Positions 19,454 to 30,154 of a stretch of DNA of 64,000 nt are shown piece after piece. The notes under the pieces are model-generated. The model made no database searches and was not told the DNA's origin. It saw only the letters and a list, made by a program, of their open reading frames with translations. The translations under genes and the position numbers were made by a program. The first letter of the stretch is position 1, and the number at the start of each line of letters is the position of its first letter. This DNA is from an uncultured Eubacteriaceae bacterium (lineage in GTDB: Bacteria > Bacillota > Clostridia > Lachnospirales > CAG-274): contig CAMTZM010000002.1 in the NCBI GenBank assembly GCA_947086655.1, positions 62,001-126,000 on the forward strand, in the 5' to 3' direction.

Positions 19454-19760
19454 AAAATTTTTTTCTATGCTTTCTTTGTGCCAAAGAGCCGGTAAACTTA
19501 TATCCGGAGAAGAATCCTGTTTATCAGCGATAAAGGATAATAGCGCTGTTTTTGTTATTATTGCAGCCGATGCATCTGATAATACGAAAAAAAAGTTTAC
19601 TGATAAATGCAGGTACTATAATGTTGATTGCATTATAACACAAAACAAGGAAAATTTAAGCAGAAGTATAGGAAAATACGACAGAGCTGTGCTTACGGTT
19701 ATCGATGAGAATTTTGCGTATAAAATAAAAGAAATATTGAATAATTCAATAAAAGAATGA
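19443..19760 (+). CDS. ylxQ: L7Ae-family K-turn RNA-binding protein YlxQ
   Basis: A 105-aa L7Ae/L30e fold protein. The early motif CQRAGKLISGEESCLSAI matches L7Ae family RNA contacts. It overlaps ylxR and precedes infB in the usual Firmicute order. It is thought to bind K-turn RNA on the ribosome or in leader RNAs. No odd features. Confidence 0.9.
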   Translation: MDSRKFFSMLSLCQRAGKLISGEESCLSAIKDNSAVFVIIAADASDNTKKKFTDKCRYYNVDCIITQNKENLSRSIGKYDRAVLTVIDENFAYKIKEILNNSIKE

Positions 19761-19840
19761 TTTTTCTTTTGTTTTGAACTCGGCTTTTTATGACGTTTTT
19801 AAAGCATATATGAGAAATAATATAATTGGAGGTGGTTTAT

Positions 19841-21904
19841 TTGCCTAAAACAAGAGTACATGAATTAGCGAAAACATTAAATGTTTCAAGTAAGGATTTG
19901 ATTGAAAAGTTAAAAGAATTTAATATAATTGTAAAAAATCACATGAGCAATTTAAAAGAAGAAGAAATAAATACTATATTAAAGTATTATGATGACCAAA
20001 AAGGCAAGAATAACAGTAAAGATGTTAATACTAAATCTGATAAAGAATATATAAATTCAAACGAAGATAAAAATAATAATAAAAACAAAAATAAAAAGGA
20101 TAATAAAAAGGAAACTGCTATGCAAAAAGAAGAACAAAAAGAAGATTCTGAAATTGGCGTAATACAGATAGGCGCTAAGGTTACAGTAAAAGAACTGGCG
20201 GAAAAGCTTGAAAAAAGTTCGTCAGAAATAGTTATGAAACTTATGAATCTTAAAATAATGGCAACAATAAATCAGGAGATAGATTTTGATATTGCCTCAG
20301 CCATTGCGGAAGATTATGACATAATAGCTGAACAAGAACAAGAGATAGATATACTTGAAGAGGCTTTTAAAGAAGATGATGATGACCCAGCAGATTTAAA
20401 GGAACGTCCTCCGGTAGTTGTTGTAATGGGGCATGTTGACCATGGCAAAACGTCTTTGCTTGACGCAATAAGACATAGCAGAGTTACAGAAAAAGAAGCA
20501 GGAGGAATTACGCAGCATATAGGTGCGTATACTGTTTCAATAGACAACAAGCCAATTACATTTCTTGATACTCCAGGACATGAAGCGTTTACGGCAATGA
20601 GAATGAGAGGTGCTCAGGTTACTGATATAGCTATACTTGTAGTAGCTGCTGACGATGGAGTAATGCCTCAGACGATTGAGGCTATAAATCATGCAAAAGC
20701 TGCTAATGTTGATATAATTGTAGCTATAAATAAAACTGATAAACCAAGTGCTAATCTTGACAGAGTAAAACAGGAATTAGTTGAGTATGGACTTGTAGCA
20801 GAAGATTGGGGTGGAGACACAATATGTGTTCCGGTTTCTGCTGTAACTAAAGCAGGTATTGACCAGCTTCTTGAAATGATAATACTTGTATCTGAAATGA
20901 AAGAACTTAAAGCAAATCCAAATAAAAGAGCAAGAGGAACAATTATTGAAGCTCAGCTTGACAAAGGAAGAGGACCGGTTGCTACGGTTCTTGTTCAAGA
21001 CGGTACATTAAAAGTTGGAGACCCTATTATTGCCGGTTCAAGTTACGGAAGAATAAGGGCTATGATGAATGATAAAGGGCAAAAGGTTAAAAAAGCCGGT
21101 CCTTCCGTGCCTGTTGAGATTTTAGGACTTTCAGAAGTTCCACAAGCCGGAGATATGTTTTATGTAGCTAAAAATGAAAGACAAGCAAGACAGGTTGCCG
21201 AAAGCGTTGTAGCAAAAGGCAGAGAAGATATGATAAAAGAAACTCCTCAGAAAGTATCACTTGATGATTTATTCAATCAAATACAATCAGGAAATGTTAA
21301 AGAACTTAATATTGTAATAAAAGCAGATGTACAAGGCTCTGTTGAGGCTATAAAAATGAGTTTGGAAAAACTTTCAAATGAGGAAGTAAGAATAAGAACT
21401 ATACATGGCGGAGTAGGAGCTATTACAGAGTCAGACGTTATGCTTGCAAGTGCGTCAAACGCTATTATTATTGGCTTTAATGTAAGACCAGAATCCTCTG
21501 CAAAAGCTGTTGCCGATGCTCAAAAGGTTGATGTAAGGCTTTATCGTGTAATATATAACGCTATTGAAGATATTACGGCAGCAATGAAAGGTATGCTTGA
21601 CCCAGTTTATCAAGAAAAGATAATAGGGCATGCAGAAATAAGACAACTTTTTAAAGCGTCAGGAGTAGGAACAATCGGAGGTTCCTATGTTACAGATGGA
21701 AAACTCCAACGCAGTGCACAAGTTAGAATAGTTAGAGACGGAAAGGTTATTTATGAGGGTGAATTTGCTAATTTGAAAAGGCTTAAAGACGATGTAAAAG
21801 AAGTTAATTCAGGATATGAATGCGGATTGTCTTTTATTAAATTTAATGATTTAAAAGAAGGTGATATTGTCGAAGCATTTATAATGGAGCAGCTCCCTCA
21901 ATAA
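19841..21904 (+). CDS. infB: Translation initiation factor IF-2
   Basis: GTPase that places initiator tRNA on the 30S subunit. The start is TTG at 19841, behind TTGGAGGTGG; the TTG at 19826 is part of that site. It has 687 aa. The N-terminal IF2_N domain ([16 protein letters not shown]) is followed by a short Lys/Asn-rich linker (about 55-100) and a second IF2_N. The G domain has [18 protein letters not shown] and NKTDKP. C-terminal barrels C1 and C2 follow. The linker is short, close to the compact Gram-positive form. Confidence 0.97.
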   Translation: MPKTRVHELAKTLNVSSKDLIEKLKEFNIIVKNHMSNLKEEEINTILKYYDDQKGKNNSKDVNTKSDKEYINSNEDKNNNKNKNKKDNKKETAMQKEEQKEDSEIGVIQIGAKVTVKELAEKLEKSSSEIVMKLMNLKIMATINQEIDFDIASAIAEDYDIIAEQEQEIDILEEAFKEDDDDPADLKERPPVVVVMGHVDHGKTSLLDAIRHSRVTEKEAGGITQHIGAYTVSIDNKPITFLDTPGHEAFTAMRMRGAQVTDIAILVVAADDGVMPQTIEAINHAKAANVDIIVAINKTDKPSANLDRVKQELVEYGLVAEDWGGDTICVPVSAVTKAGIDQLLEMIILVSEMKELKANPNKRARGTIIEAQLDKGRGPVATVLVQDGTLKVGDPIIAGSSYGRIRAMMNDKGQKVKKAGPSVPVEILGLSEVPQAGDMFYVAKNERQARQVAESVVAKGREDMIKETPQKVSLDDLFNQIQSGNVKELNIVIKADVQGSVEAIKMSLEKLSNEEVRIRTIHGGVGAITESDVMLASASNAIIIGFNVRPESSAKAVADAQKVDVRLYRVIYNAIEDITAAMKGMLDPVYQEKIIGHAEIRQLFKASGVGTIGGSYVTDGKLQRSAQVRIVRDGKVIYEGEFANLKRLKDDVKEVNSGYECGLSFIKFNDLKEGDIVEAFIMEQLPQ

Positions 21905-21915
21905 AAGGTGATTAT

Positions 21916-22263
21916 ATGAAAAATAGCACAAGAATGATTAGAATAAACGATGAAATAAGAAAAGAAGTTTCAGAGATTCTTCGTTCAGAACTTAAAGACC
22001 CACGAATTGGCACAATAACAAGTGTTTTGAAAGTGGAAACAACAAACGACCTTAAATATTGCAAAGTATATGTAAGTATACTTGGTGACGAAGATAAGAA
22101 AAAAGAAACAATTGAAGTATTGAAAAATGCCTCTGGATATATTAGAAAGCTTATAGCTGAAAGAATAAATTTGCGTTGTACACCTGAATTTAAGTTTATA
22201 TTAGATGATTCATTGGAATACGGTATTAAAATTTCAAAATTGATTGATGAAATTAGTAAATAA
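21916..22263 (+). CDS. rbfA: 30S ribosome-binding factor RbfA
   Basis: A 115-aa KH-like protein for late 16S rRNA maturation. RINDEIRKEVSEILRSELKDPRIG at the N-terminus and PEFKFILDDSLEYG near the end are family signatures. It starts 11 bases after infB, in the standard order before nrnA and truB. Confidence 0.95.
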   Translation: MKNSTRMIRINDEIRKEVSEILRSELKDPRIGTITSVLKVETTNDLKYCKVYVSILGDEDKKKETIEVLKNASGYIRKLIAERINLRCTPEFKFILDDSLEYGIKISKLIDEISK

Positions 22264-22281
22264 TATGTAGGAGGTTTATTT

Positions 22282-23241
22282 TTGAAAGAATTTTTGTTAA
22301 ATTTAAAGGATTGTTTAATAAAAAATAAAAAAGCAGTTATAGCTACACATGTAAATCCTGACGGCGACGCAATAGGTTCGGCGTTTGCAATGGCATTAAT
22401 TATAAAAAAAATTGGCGTCGAACCTTTTGTTGTTATAGACGATTATAATGATAAATTTAATTTTATTAAAGGAACGGAATTTATATATAAAGGAGATATT
22501 TTAGATATTTCAGATAAAGTTTTAATATGCGTTGATTGTGGGGATAAAAATAGAATCGGATGTGTAGGAGACTTATTTGAGAGAACTGAAAATGTATTTA
22601 ATATAGACCATCATATAAGCAATACAAATTTTGGAAACTTTAATTTAGTATATCCAAATGCAAGTTCAACATGTGAAATTGTATTTGATATAGCGGAGTT
22701 TTTTAATGTTTCTGATAAATATATAGCAGAAGCGCTATATACAGGAATTATAACGGATACATGTGGTTTTAAGCATAAATCTACTACCGAAAAAACACAT
22801 ATAACAGCCGGAAAACTTATAAATTTTGGAATTGATTTTTCAGAAATACAAACTAATATGCTTTATTCTCATTCTTTGACAGAAGTAAGCGTTTTTTTAA
22901 AAGCGCTTGAGAATATGAAAATAAAAAGTTTCATATCATATACTACTCTTTCAGAAAAAGAAATGAAAGACTGCAACGCTTCATCAAAAGATGTAGATGG
23001 AATTGTAGAATATATACTAAATATAAATAATATAAAAATGTCTTTTTTTATTTATGAAAAAGATAATGGAAACATGAAAATAAGTTTTAGGTCAAAGGAA
23101 ATAGATGTAAATAAATTAGCATCAATGTTAGGCGGAGGCGGACATGTGCTTGCCGCTGGTGCAGAGTATAAAGGAAGTATGGAACAGGCGTTAAATAAGG
23201 TATTTGAGTTATTGGAAAAAGAGTTGGATTTTAATGGATAA
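22282..23241 (+). CDS. nrnA: DHH phosphoesterase, oligoribonuclease/pAp phosphatase NrnA-like
   Basis: A 319-aa DHH/DHHA1 enzyme that degrades nanoRNA and dephosphorylates 3'-phosphoadenosine 5'-phosphate. It starts TTG at 22282 behind AGGAGG. Motifs: THVNPDGDAIGSA, CVDCGD, the signature IDHHISN, and the C-terminal DHHA1 GGGGHVLAAGA. It lies between rbfA and truB, the standard site in Firmicutes, and overlaps truB by eight bases. Confidence 0.92.
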   Translation: MKEFLLNLKDCLIKNKKAVIATHVNPDGDAIGSAFAMALIIKKIGVEPFVVIDDYNDKFNFIKGTEFIYKGDILDISDKVLICVDCGDKNRIGCVGDLFERTENVFNIDHHISNTNFGNFNLVYPNASSTCEIVFDIAEFFNVSDKYIAEALYTGIITDTCGFKHKSTTEKTHITAGKLINFGIDFSEIQTNMLYSHSLTEVSVFLKALENMKIKSFISYTTLSEKEMKDCNASSKDVDGIVEYILNINNIKMSFFIYEKDNGNMKISFRSKEIDVNKLASMLGGGGHVLAAGAEYKGSMEQALNKVFELLEKELDFNG

Positions 23242-24127
23242 TTTATGTGGTTTTATAAACATATATAAAGAAGCCGGATACACATCACATGATGTAGTCA
23301 ATATTGTTAGGAATAATCTTAATCGTGTTAAAACAGGACATACAGGAACATTAGACCCAGAGGCGACAGGAGTTCTTCCTATATGCATTGGAAAAGCTAC
23401 AAAACTTTCGGAATATATAGCATCTTCGACTAAAGAATACAGAGCCGAAATGACGTTAGGAATTAAAACGTCAACACAAGACCATACAGGAGAAATAATA
23501 GAAAAAAATAATGTTAATGTGTCAATAGATGATATAAATAACGCCGTTTTAAGTTTTAAAGGAGAGATTTATCAAAAACCTCCAATGTATTCGGCTATAA
23601 AAGTAAATGGAAAAAAACTTTATGAACTTGCCCGTCAGGGAAAGGAAATAGAACGTATAAAGAGAAAAATAACAATATATGATATAAAAATAAATGATAT
23701 TATTGGAAATAATGTTGTTATTATGACAATATTGTGTTCCAAAGGTACATATATTCGTACTTTATGCAATGATATAGGGGAAAAATTAGGTTGTGGGGCT
23801 CATATGTCTTCTTTGCTGAGGACAAAGACAGGAAAATTTTATATTCAAGACAGTATTAATTTAAGTGAATTTAAGGACTATGTTTTTAAAAAAAGATATG
23901 ATGATATAATTATTCCTATTGATAAAGTATTGAGTGAATTAAAAAAAGTTATTGTTTCAAATAAGGCTTATAAGTTTTTATATAATGGAAATAAAATAAA
24001 TTTGACTTATTTAAGTGCAGAGCCAAATTATAATGAAAATGTTTTAGCTTATGATTCAAGTGGTAAATTGATTGGTATATACATAAGGAGGGAAAATTTT
24101 TTGTCTCCTCTTATAATGCTGATTTAG
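23234..24127 (+). CDS. truB: tRNA pseudouridine-55 synthase TruB
   Basis: Makes pseudouridine 55 in the T-loop of tRNAs. The start ATG at 23234 overlaps the end of nrnA; the product has 297 aa. The N-terminal GFINIYKEAGYTSHD, the catalytic-Asp motif GHTGTLDPEATGVLP, and KPPMYSAIKVNG are diagnostic. The PUA-like C-terminus is short. Translation is probably coupled to nrnA. Confidence 0.96.
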   Translation: MDNLCGFINIYKEAGYTSHDVVNIVRNNLNRVKTGHTGTLDPEATGVLPICIGKATKLSEYIASSTKEYRAEMTLGIKTSTQDHTGEIIEKNNVNVSIDDINNAVLSFKGEIYQKPPMYSAIKVNGKKLYELARQGKEIERIKRKITIYDIKINDIIGNNVVIMTILCSKGTYIRTLCNDIGEKLGCGAHMSSLLRTKTGKFYIQDSINLSEFKDYVFKKRYDDIIIPIDKVLSELKKVIVSNKAYKFLYNGNKINLTYLSAEPNYNENVLAYDSSGKLIGIYIRRENFLSPLIMLI

Positions 24128-24138
24128 GGGTGGAAAAT

Positions 24139-25065
24139 ATGAAGGTAATTGAAGATAATAATATAAACTCCACTAATTGTTCAGCGGTTACTTTGGGTAA
24201 TTTTGACGGAGTACATTTGGGGCATCAAAAGCTTATAAATACAATAAAAGGATATGCAGAAAGTGATAATTTGACATCGGTTGTATTTTCGTTTTTTCCG
24301 CATCCGCTTGCACTTTTTAATGGAGATAAAGTTTTTTATACGATATTTACACCAGAGGAAAAGAAAATTATAATGCAGAATTTAGGTGTTGACGTTTTAA
24401 TTCAATATCCTTTTACAATGAAATTTGCAAACCTTGAACCTGAAGATTTTGCAAATACATTGTTTGACAAACTTAAATGTAAAGTTTTAGTTGTTGGCGA
24501 GAATTATATGTTTGGCAGGGAAAGAAAAGGAAATTATGAACTTCTCAAATATTTAGGAGAAAAAAGAAATATAAATGTTATTAAAATAGCGTCTGTAAAT
24601 GATTCAAATGAACGTGTAAGCAGTACAAGAATACGAAAATGTCTTTTAAAAGGAAATATATGCGAGGCTAACAAACTTCTTAATAAACAATATTTTGTTT
24701 CTGGAAATGTTTGCAAAGGACAGTCAATTGGGCATAAAATTGGTTTTCCTACGGCTAATATTGAAGTTTATGAAAATAAGTTACTGCCTATTGACGGTGT
24801 TTATATGACAAAAACATTTTATAATGGAATATATTATAACTCTATTACAAATATAGGTAAAAATCCTACTGTAAATGGAGTTAAAAGAACGGTTGAGACG
24901 CATATTTTTGATTTTAACGGGGAAATATATAATCAAAAGCTTTTTGTTTATTTTTATGAGTTTATACGCCCGGAAATTCATTTTAATTCAGTAGATGAGC
25001 TGAAACGTCAAATTACGGAAGATAAGAAAAAAGTTTCCGAAATGTCAAAAAAATTGTTGAATTAA
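24139..25065 (+). CDS. ribF: Bifunctional riboflavin kinase / FAD synthetase
   Basis: Phosphorylates riboflavin to FMN and adenylates FMN to FAD. The ATG at 24139 follows GGGGTGG; the GTG at 24130 is part of that site. It has 308 aa. The N-terminal nucleotidyltransferase has GNFDGVHLGHQ and the SSTRIR motif. The C-terminal kinase domain begins at KGQSIGHKIGFPTANI. It is the usual neighbour of truB and rpsO. No FMN riboswitch is visible upstream. Confidence 0.96.
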   Translation: MKVIEDNNINSTNCSAVTLGNFDGVHLGHQKLINTIKGYAESDNLTSVVFSFFPHPLALFNGDKVFYTIFTPEEKKIIMQNLGVDVLIQYPFTMKFANLEPEDFANTLFDKLKCKVLVVGENYMFGRERKGNYELLKYLGEKRNINVIKIASVNDSNERVSSTRIRKCLLKGNICEANKLLNKQYFVSGNVCKGQSIGHKIGFPTANIEVYENKLLPIDGVYMTKTFYNGIYYNSITNIGKNPTVNGVKRTVETHIFDFNGEIYNQKLFVYFYEFIRPEIHFNSVDELKRQITEDKKKVSEMSKKLLN

Positions 25066-25180
25066 TTATACCGTTGTGGTAAAATTAGTTTTGAGTAATA
25101 TCCGACGTTCAGAAATTGGTTTCTCCGACCGTTTCTTAGCGTTTGGGGTGTTATAATAAATTTTTGGAGGATTTTTAAAA

Positions 25181-25441
25181 ATGGAAATGGATAAGAAAGC
25201 AATTGTTGCGAAATATGGAAGAAACGCTGCCGATACAGGTTCACCTGAGGTTCAGGTTGCGCTTTTAACAGCAAGAATTAACCATTTGACAGAACATTTA
25301 AAAGAACATAAAAAAGACCATCATTCAAGAAGAGGTCTTTTAAAAATGGTTGGACAAAGAAAAGGCTTATTGAATTATATTAAATCGAAAGATATTGTTA
25401 AATATCGTGAGCTTATTGGTGAATTGGGATTAAGAAAGTAA
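25181..25441 (+). CDS. rpsO: Small ribosomal subunit protein S15
   Basis: An 86-aa 16S rRNA-binding ribosomal protein. The conserved run [16 protein letters not shown] and HHSRRGLL are clear. The ATG follows GGAGG; an alternative ATG lies six bases downstream. The 115-base upstream leader contains a small AGAAA/TTTCT hairpin near 25111, which might serve S15 autoregulation, but this cannot be confirmed by eye. Confidence 0.97.
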   Translation: MEMDKKAIVAKYGRNAADTGSPEVQVALLTARINHLTEHLKEHKKDHHSRRGLLKMVGQRKGLLNYIKSKDIVKYRELIGELGLRK

Positions 25442-25452
25442 AAAAAAGTTGG

Positions 25453-25478
25453 GCGGATTTAATCCGCTCATTCTTTTT
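25453..25478 (+). terminator. Terminator or attenuator between rpsO and pnp
   Basis: A 6-bp GC-rich stem GCGGAT/ATCCGC with a three-base loop, followed by TTCTTTTT. It would lower read-through from rpsO into pnp. Confidence 0.7.
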
Positions 25479-25510
25479 ATGGACAATTTTTATATTTAGG
25501 AGGACGAGTT

Positions 25511-27640
25511 ATGTACAAGACATACTCAATGGAACTTGCAGGAAGAACGCTTAGTGTTGAAATCGGCAGAGTTGCCGAACTTGCAAATGGAGCGGCTATA
25601 ATAAAGTATGGAGATACTGTTGTACTTGTAGCTGCTACGGCTTCAGACAAGCCAAGACCGGGAATTGACTTTTTTCCTTTAAGTATTGACTATGAAGAAA
25701 AGCTTTATGCAGTTGGGAAAATTCCGGGTGGCTTTATAAAAAGAGAGGGACGCCCGACAGAAAAGGCAATTTTAACCTCAAGACTTATTGACAGACCTAT
25801 TCGTCCATTGTTTCCAAAAGATTACAGAAATGATGTAGGTATTGTTGCTACTGTTTTATCCGTTGACCAGGATTGTTCGCCGGAAATAGCCGCTATGATT
25901 GGTTCATCGGTTGTTCTTTCTATTTCTGATATTCCTTTTAATGGGCCTACGGGAGCTGTTTCGGTAGGAATGGTTGACGGCGAGTTTGTTATAAATCCAA
26001 CTACATGTCAAAGAGAAAAGAGTTGTTTATCACTTACAGTAGCGTCAACAAAAAATAAGGTAATGATGATTGAGGCAGGCGCTGACGAGATTAGTGATGA
26101 CGATATGTTTGATGCTATTATGTTTGGACATAAAGAAAATGTGAAAATTGCGGAATTTATTGAAAATATAGCTAATGAAATAGGAAAAGAAAAACATTCA
26201 TATGAAGAACACAATGTTTCTCCAAAACTTTATGCTGAACTTAAAGAGACAATTCCAGAAAGTCAGATGGAAGAAGCCGTATTTACTGATTTAAAACAGG
26301 TTAGAGATGAACAAATGTCAGCTTTAACACAAAAGGTAATGGATAAGCTTATGCCAGAATATGAGGGCGATGATGAAGAAGCTTATCAAGCGGAAATAAA
26401 CGACGCTATATACAAATATGAAAAAGAAACAGTAAGAAGAATGATTTTAAAAGACCACAAACGTCCTGACGGAAGAAAAATTAATGAAATAAGGCAGCTT
26501 AGCGCAGAAGTTGATATATTGCCTCGTACTCATGGTTCAGCTTTGTTTAAAAGAGGACAAACTCAGGTATTAACTGTAACTACCTTAGGTTCGATGGGAG
26601 AAGTTCAGCATTTAGATAGTTTGGACGAACTTGAGGATACAAAAAGATATATTCATCATTATAATTTCCCAAGTTATTCAGTAGGAGAAACAAAACCTTC
26701 AAGAGGACCAGGTCGTCGTGAAATAGGACATGGAGCGTTGGCTGAAAGAGCGCTTGTTCCCGTTATTCCATCAGAAGAAGAATTTCCTTACGCTATAAGG
26801 CTTGTTTCAGAAGTGCTTAGTTCAAATGGTTCAACGTCACAGGCAAGTGTATGCGGTTCTACACTTTCTTTAATGGATGCCGGAGTACCTATTAAAAAAC
26901 CTGTTGCCGGTATATCCGTAGGCTTAGTTACAGGTGAGAGTGATGATGAGTTTGTTCTTTTAACAGATATACAAGGACTTGAGGACTTTTTTGGAGATAT
27001 GGATTTTAAAGTTGCCGGAACGCATGACGGTATAACAGCAATACAAATGGATATAAAAATTGATGGGCTTACTCCCGAAATAATAAAGGGAGCTTTGAAA
27101 AATACACATGAAGCAAGAGATTATATTTTAGATGAGGTAATGCTTAAAGCTATTCCAGAATATAGGAAAAACCTTTCTAAATATGCTCCTAAAATTTCAT
27201 TTGTACAGATTAATCCTGAGAAAATGTCAGAGGTTATAGGCTCAAGAGGAAAAACAATAAATAGAATTATAGAAGAATCCGGAGTTGATAAGATTGATAC
27301 TGAAGATGATGGAAGAATCTTTGTATCTTCTTCAGATTCAGAAAGTCTTGAGAAGGCTGTTAAAATGATAGAAGCAATTGCAAAAGAGCTTGAGCCGGGT
27401 TCGCTTTATACAGGAAAAGTTACAAAAATACTTGATTTTGGCGCTTTTGTTGAAATAGCTCCGGAAAAAGAAGGGCTTGTTCATATTTCAAAGCTTGCAC
27501 ATGAAAGAGTAGCTAAAGTTGAAGATGTTATAAAAGTTGGAGATGAAATTTTAGTTAAGTTTATTGGTCTTGATGAAAAAGGAAGAATAAATTTATCAAG
27601 AAAAGATGCTATTGCTAAACCTGAATCAAGAAAAAAATAA
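25511..27640 (+). CDS. pnp: Polyribonucleotide nucleotidyltransferase (PNPase)
   Basis: A 3'-5' phosphorolytic exoribonuclease of the degradosome, 709 aa with an ATG behind AGGAGG. Two RNase PH domains with a helical linker between them fill residues 1-550 ([20 protein letters not shown] in the first, [12 protein letters not shown]-type motif [12 protein letters not shown] in the second). Then come a KH domain ([17 protein letters not shown]) and a C-terminal S1 domain ([18 protein letters not shown]). It follows rpsO in the conserved order. Confidence 0.98.
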   Translation: MYKTYSMELAGRTLSVEIGRVAELANGAAIIKYGDTVVLVAATASDKPRPGIDFFPLSIDYEEKLYAVGKIPGGFIKREGRPTEKAILTSRLIDRPIRPLFPKDYRNDVGIVATVLSVDQDCSPEIAAMIGSSVVLSISDIPFNGPTGAVSVGMVDGEFVINPTTCQREKSCLSLTVASTKNKVMMIEAGADEISDDDMFDAIMFGHKENVKIAEFIENIANEIGKEKHSYEEHNVSPKLYAELKETIPESQMEEAVFTDLKQVRDEQMSALTQKVMDKLMPEYEGDDEEAYQAEINDAIYKYEKETVRRMILKDHKRPDGRKINEIRQLSAEVDILPRTHGSALFKRGQTQVLTVTTLGSMGEVQHLDSLDELEDTKRYIHHYNFPSYSVGETKPSRGPGRREIGHGALAERALVPVIPSEEEFPYAIRLVSEVLSSNGSTSQASVCGSTLSLMDAGVPIKKPVAGISVGLVTGESDDEFVLLTDIQGLEDFFGDMDFKVAGTHDGITAIQMDIKIDGLTPEIIKGALKNTHEARDYILDEVMLKAIPEYRKNLSKYAPKISFVQINPEKMSEVIGSRGKTINRIIEESGVDKIDTEDDGRIFVSSSDSESLEKAVKMIEAIAKELEPGSLYTGKVTKILDFGAFVEIAPEKEGLVHISKLAHERVAKVEDVIKVGDEILVKFIGLDEKGRINLSRKDAIAKPESRKK

Positions 27641-27654
27641 TAGTATTGTAATAT

Positions 27655-27714
27655 AAGCCTGTATTTCAAAGATTTGTATGCCAAATTAAAGAAAAGAAAT
27701 CAGGCTTTAATTTT
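27655..27714 (+). terminator. Probable terminator after pnp
   Basis: Arms AAGCCTG (27655-27661) and CAGGCTT (27701-27707) are supported by GAAAT/ATTTC pairing, followed by AATTTT. The loop is long. Confidence 0.45.
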
Positions 27715-27771
27715 AAAGGATATTTCAGTTTAATTACACAAAAAATAAATACTATATGAGAAGGTGCGTTA

Positions 27772-29004
27772 ATGGTTGACGTTGTTAAATTAAAAAATGG
27801 AGTGACTGCTGTATTTGAAAAAGTGCCGTCCGTTAGAAGCATTTCTTTTGGTATATTTGTAAAGAATGGTTCAAGAAATGAAAATATTAATAATAATGGT
27901 ATATCTCATTTTATAGAACATCTTATGTTTAAAGGAACATTAAACAGAAGTGCGGCAGATATTGCTGAAGATATGGACGGCGTTGGAGGACAGGTTAATG
28001 CGTATACGTCAAAAGAATATACTTGTTATTATTTTAAAGTGCTTGATGAGCATTTTGATAAAGCATTTGACGTACTTGCGGATATGTTTTTTAACTCAAA
28101 GTTTGATGACTGCGATATTGAAAAGGAATGCAAGGTTATTATTGAGGAAATAAATATGTATGAAGACACTCCTGAGGAAGTATGCTATGACGAGTTGCAA
28201 TATAATGTTTGGAAAGACAGTTCCTTGGGACTTCCTATATTAGGTACAAAAGATATTATTTCTAAATTTGACAGTAAAATTATAAGAGATTATTTTAAAA
28301 GCCATTATAGACCGGATAATACTGTTTTGGCCGTAGCTGGAAATTTTGACACTACGCAAATGGAAAACAAGTTCAATGAATATTTTGGAAAATGGAAATG
28401 TAATGAAGATGAATTATGTGAAAATAAAGATGTTGAATATAAAACATGCATTTTAAAAAAGGAAAAAGATATTGAGCAGGTACATCTTTCAATTTGTTTT
28501 CCTTCTCTTAAATTAGGTACAGAAGATAATTACACATTAACCGCTTTAAATACTATTTTTGGCGGCGGTATGAGTTCAAGGCTATTTCAACGCATAAGAG
28601 AAGAAAATGGGTTGGCTTATTCAGTGTATTCATTTTGTACAAGTTATGTTGATGCCGGATTGTTTAATATTTATGCCGGTTTAAATCCAATACAGCTTAG
28701 TTCAGTTAAAAAGCTTATATTTGATGAAATTAGAATTATAAAAGAAAGTAAAGTTTCGGATTTACAGGTTGATAAAATAAAACAGCAACTTAAAAGTAAC
28801 TATATTTTAAATCTTGAGAATACTTCTTCAAAAATGTCAGGTATTGGAAGAAGTATGCTTCTTCTTAATAAAATTAAAACTCCGCAGGAAGTTATTGAAA
28901 AAATAAATATGATTACATCAGACGGTATTCAAAAGCTTGTGAATACTATTTTTGATATGGATAAATATTCTGAATCAATTGTAGGAAGAAGTATTATGAA
29001 TTAA
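27772..29004 (+). CDS. M16 family zinc metallopeptidase
   Basis: A pitrilysin/processing-peptidase-like protein of 410 aa. The inverted zinc motif HFIEH is in ISHFIEHLMFKGT (about residue 46), with the downstream Glu in EECKVIIEEINMYED-like context. FGGGMSSRLFQRIREENGLAYS is the conserved substrate-contact stretch in the C-terminal half. It corresponds to the YmxG-type gene found after pnp in Bacillus and Clostridia. No signal peptide. Substrate unknown. Confidence 0.92.
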   Translation: MVDVVKLKNGVTAVFEKVPSVRSISFGIFVKNGSRNENINNNGISHFIEHLMFKGTLNRSAADIAEDMDGVGGQVNAYTSKEYTCYYFKVLDEHFDKAFDVLADMFFNSKFDDCDIEKECKVIIEEINMYEDTPEEVCYDELQYNVWKDSSLGLPILGTKDIISKFDSKIIRDYFKSHYRPDNTVLAVAGNFDTTQMENKFNEYFGKWKCNEDELCENKDVEYKTCILKKEKDIEQVHLSICFPSLKLGTEDNYTLTALNTIFGGGMSSRLFQRIREENGLAYSVYSFCTSYVDAGLFNIYAGLNPIQLSSVKKLIFDEIRIIKESKVSDLQVDKIKQQLKSNYILNLENTSSKMSGIGRSMLLLNKIKTPQEVIEKINMITSDGIQKLVNTIFDMDKYSESIVGRSIMN

Positions 29005-29073
29005 AAAATATGAATTGGTGATAATATTTTATGATAGCATAGCTATTAAAGTTTTATGCCAAGGAGTGATTTT

Positions 29074-29298
29074 ATGAAAAGCAAACCGTTTGATTGGACA
29101 GCTCTTACGCTTGTTATAATTGGAGCAGTCAATTGGGGATTAATAGGTTTTTTCCAGTTTGACCTTGTAGCTACTATATTCGGCGGCATGGATTCATGGA
29201 TAAGTCGTATTATATATGCCATAGTCGGTTTAGCAGGATTATATACTTTAAGTATGTATGGTCGCATAAGTGAAGATATGATTTCTGATGATAACTGA
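29074..29298 (+). CDS. DUF378 family small membrane protein
   Basis: A 74-aa protein with two hydrophobic helices (about 8-30 and 42-62). TLVIIGAVNWGLIGFFQFDLV and the following GLAGLY are typical of DUF378 (YuzA-like) proteins of unknown function. The ATG at 29074 is used because AAGGAGTG precedes it; the ATG at 29056 lies before that site. It stands alone with long gaps on both sides. Confidence 0.85.
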   Translation: MKSKPFDWTALTLVIIGAVNWGLIGFFQFDLVATIFGGMDSWISRIIYAIVGLAGLYTLSMYGRISEDMISDDN

Positions 29299-29339
29299 CA
29301 AATTTTATAAACGACAGTTTCAATAAATATAAATTATCT

Positions 29340-29403
29340 TATACTAAACACTGTTTAATATGTAAATAAATTTTTATTGATTTTTTAAATGGTGTTTAGT
29401 ATA
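29340..29403. terminator. Long inverted repeat after the DUF378 gene
   Basis: Arms TATACTAAACAC (29340-29351) and its exact complement (29392-29403) flank 40 bases, with partial further pairing. Possible terminator. I see nothing else in the 258-base gap 29299-29556 apart from AT-rich sequence. Confidence 0.4.
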
Positions 29404-29556
29404 GATTAAAAGTTTAAATTAATGTTAATGTGTATTTACATATATGGAATTTATTAATAATTATTTTTTTATGGAACTTTTGATTATTTTATTCGTCTAA
29501 ATAAGTGTAAACAAATAAAAATAAAAATAAATTGTTTTATTACGGAGGAATTTATA

Positions 29557-30087
29557 ATGAAAAGAAAAAATATATGTATATTAACATTATCGGCTATGCT
29601 TTTATTATCAAGTTCAGTATACGCACAGCAGAATGAAGAAGAAGGTATTATGCTTATAAACGAAGAAGACGGCATTATGCTTATAAATGAGGAAGAAGGT
29701 ATTATGCCAATAAATGATGAAAATAATGAAGAAGTAAAAACAGCTAAAATATCTATTGATGGAGAAATTTTAGAAGATATACAAGTATTTAATAATGAAA
29801 ATGATATAATTATGGTTCCTGTTAGGGCTGTTGCAGAAAAGCTCGGTTTTGAGGTTGAATGGCATAATGATACAAAAACAGTTATTTTAAATCAATTACC
29901 TGTTTATGTGACATTTTCTATTGGAGAAAACGGATATACTATTGCTAAAACAGCTCCTATGCCTCTTGAGGAAGCTCCTATTTTAGTTGATGGAACAACT
30001 TATGCTCCTATTTCTTTATTTAGTGATTTATTAGAATATGATGTAAATATTGATAATGATATTATAGATATAAAAACTAACAATTAA
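29557..30087 (+). CDS. Secreted protein with copper amine oxidase N-terminal-like (stalk) domain
   Basis: A 176-aa exported protein. The signal peptide (1-23) ends in SSSVYA. Three tandem nine-residue units of the form EEEGIMLIN follow at residues 27-53. A copper-amine-oxidase_N-like domain covers about 65-175 (VPVRAVAEKLGFEVEW, then DGTTYAPISLFSDLLEYDV). This domain is common in cell-surface and secreted proteins of Clostridia and is not an oxidase by itself. Role unknown. A strong terminator follows. Confidence 0.85.
   Translation: MKRKNICILTLSAMLLLSSSVYAQQNEEEGIMLINEEDGIMLINEEEGIMPINDENNEEVKTAKISIDGEILEDIQVFNNENDIIMVPVRAVAEKLGFEVEWHNDTKTVILNQLPVYVTFSIGENGYTIAKTAPMPLEEAPILVDGTTYAPISLFSDLLEYDVNIDNDIIDIKTNN
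29635..29715 (+). repeat. Three tandem 27-bp coding repeats
   Basis: Three consecutive in-frame units encode EEEGIMLIN, EEDGIMLIN and EEEGIMPIN just after the signal peptide. A gain or loss of units would keep the frame. Confidence 0.85.
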
Positions 30088-30114
30088 TAAGTTATTATAT
30101 TAATTTGTAAGTTT

Positions 30115-30142
30115 AACGGCGTTGTTTTACAACGCCGTTTTT
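30115..30142 (+). terminator. Rho-independent terminator
   Basis: A 10-bp perfect GC-rich stem AACGGCGTTG/CAACGCCGTT with a five-base loop and a following T run. Confidence 0.92.
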
Positions 30143-30154
30143 ATTGTTATATAT

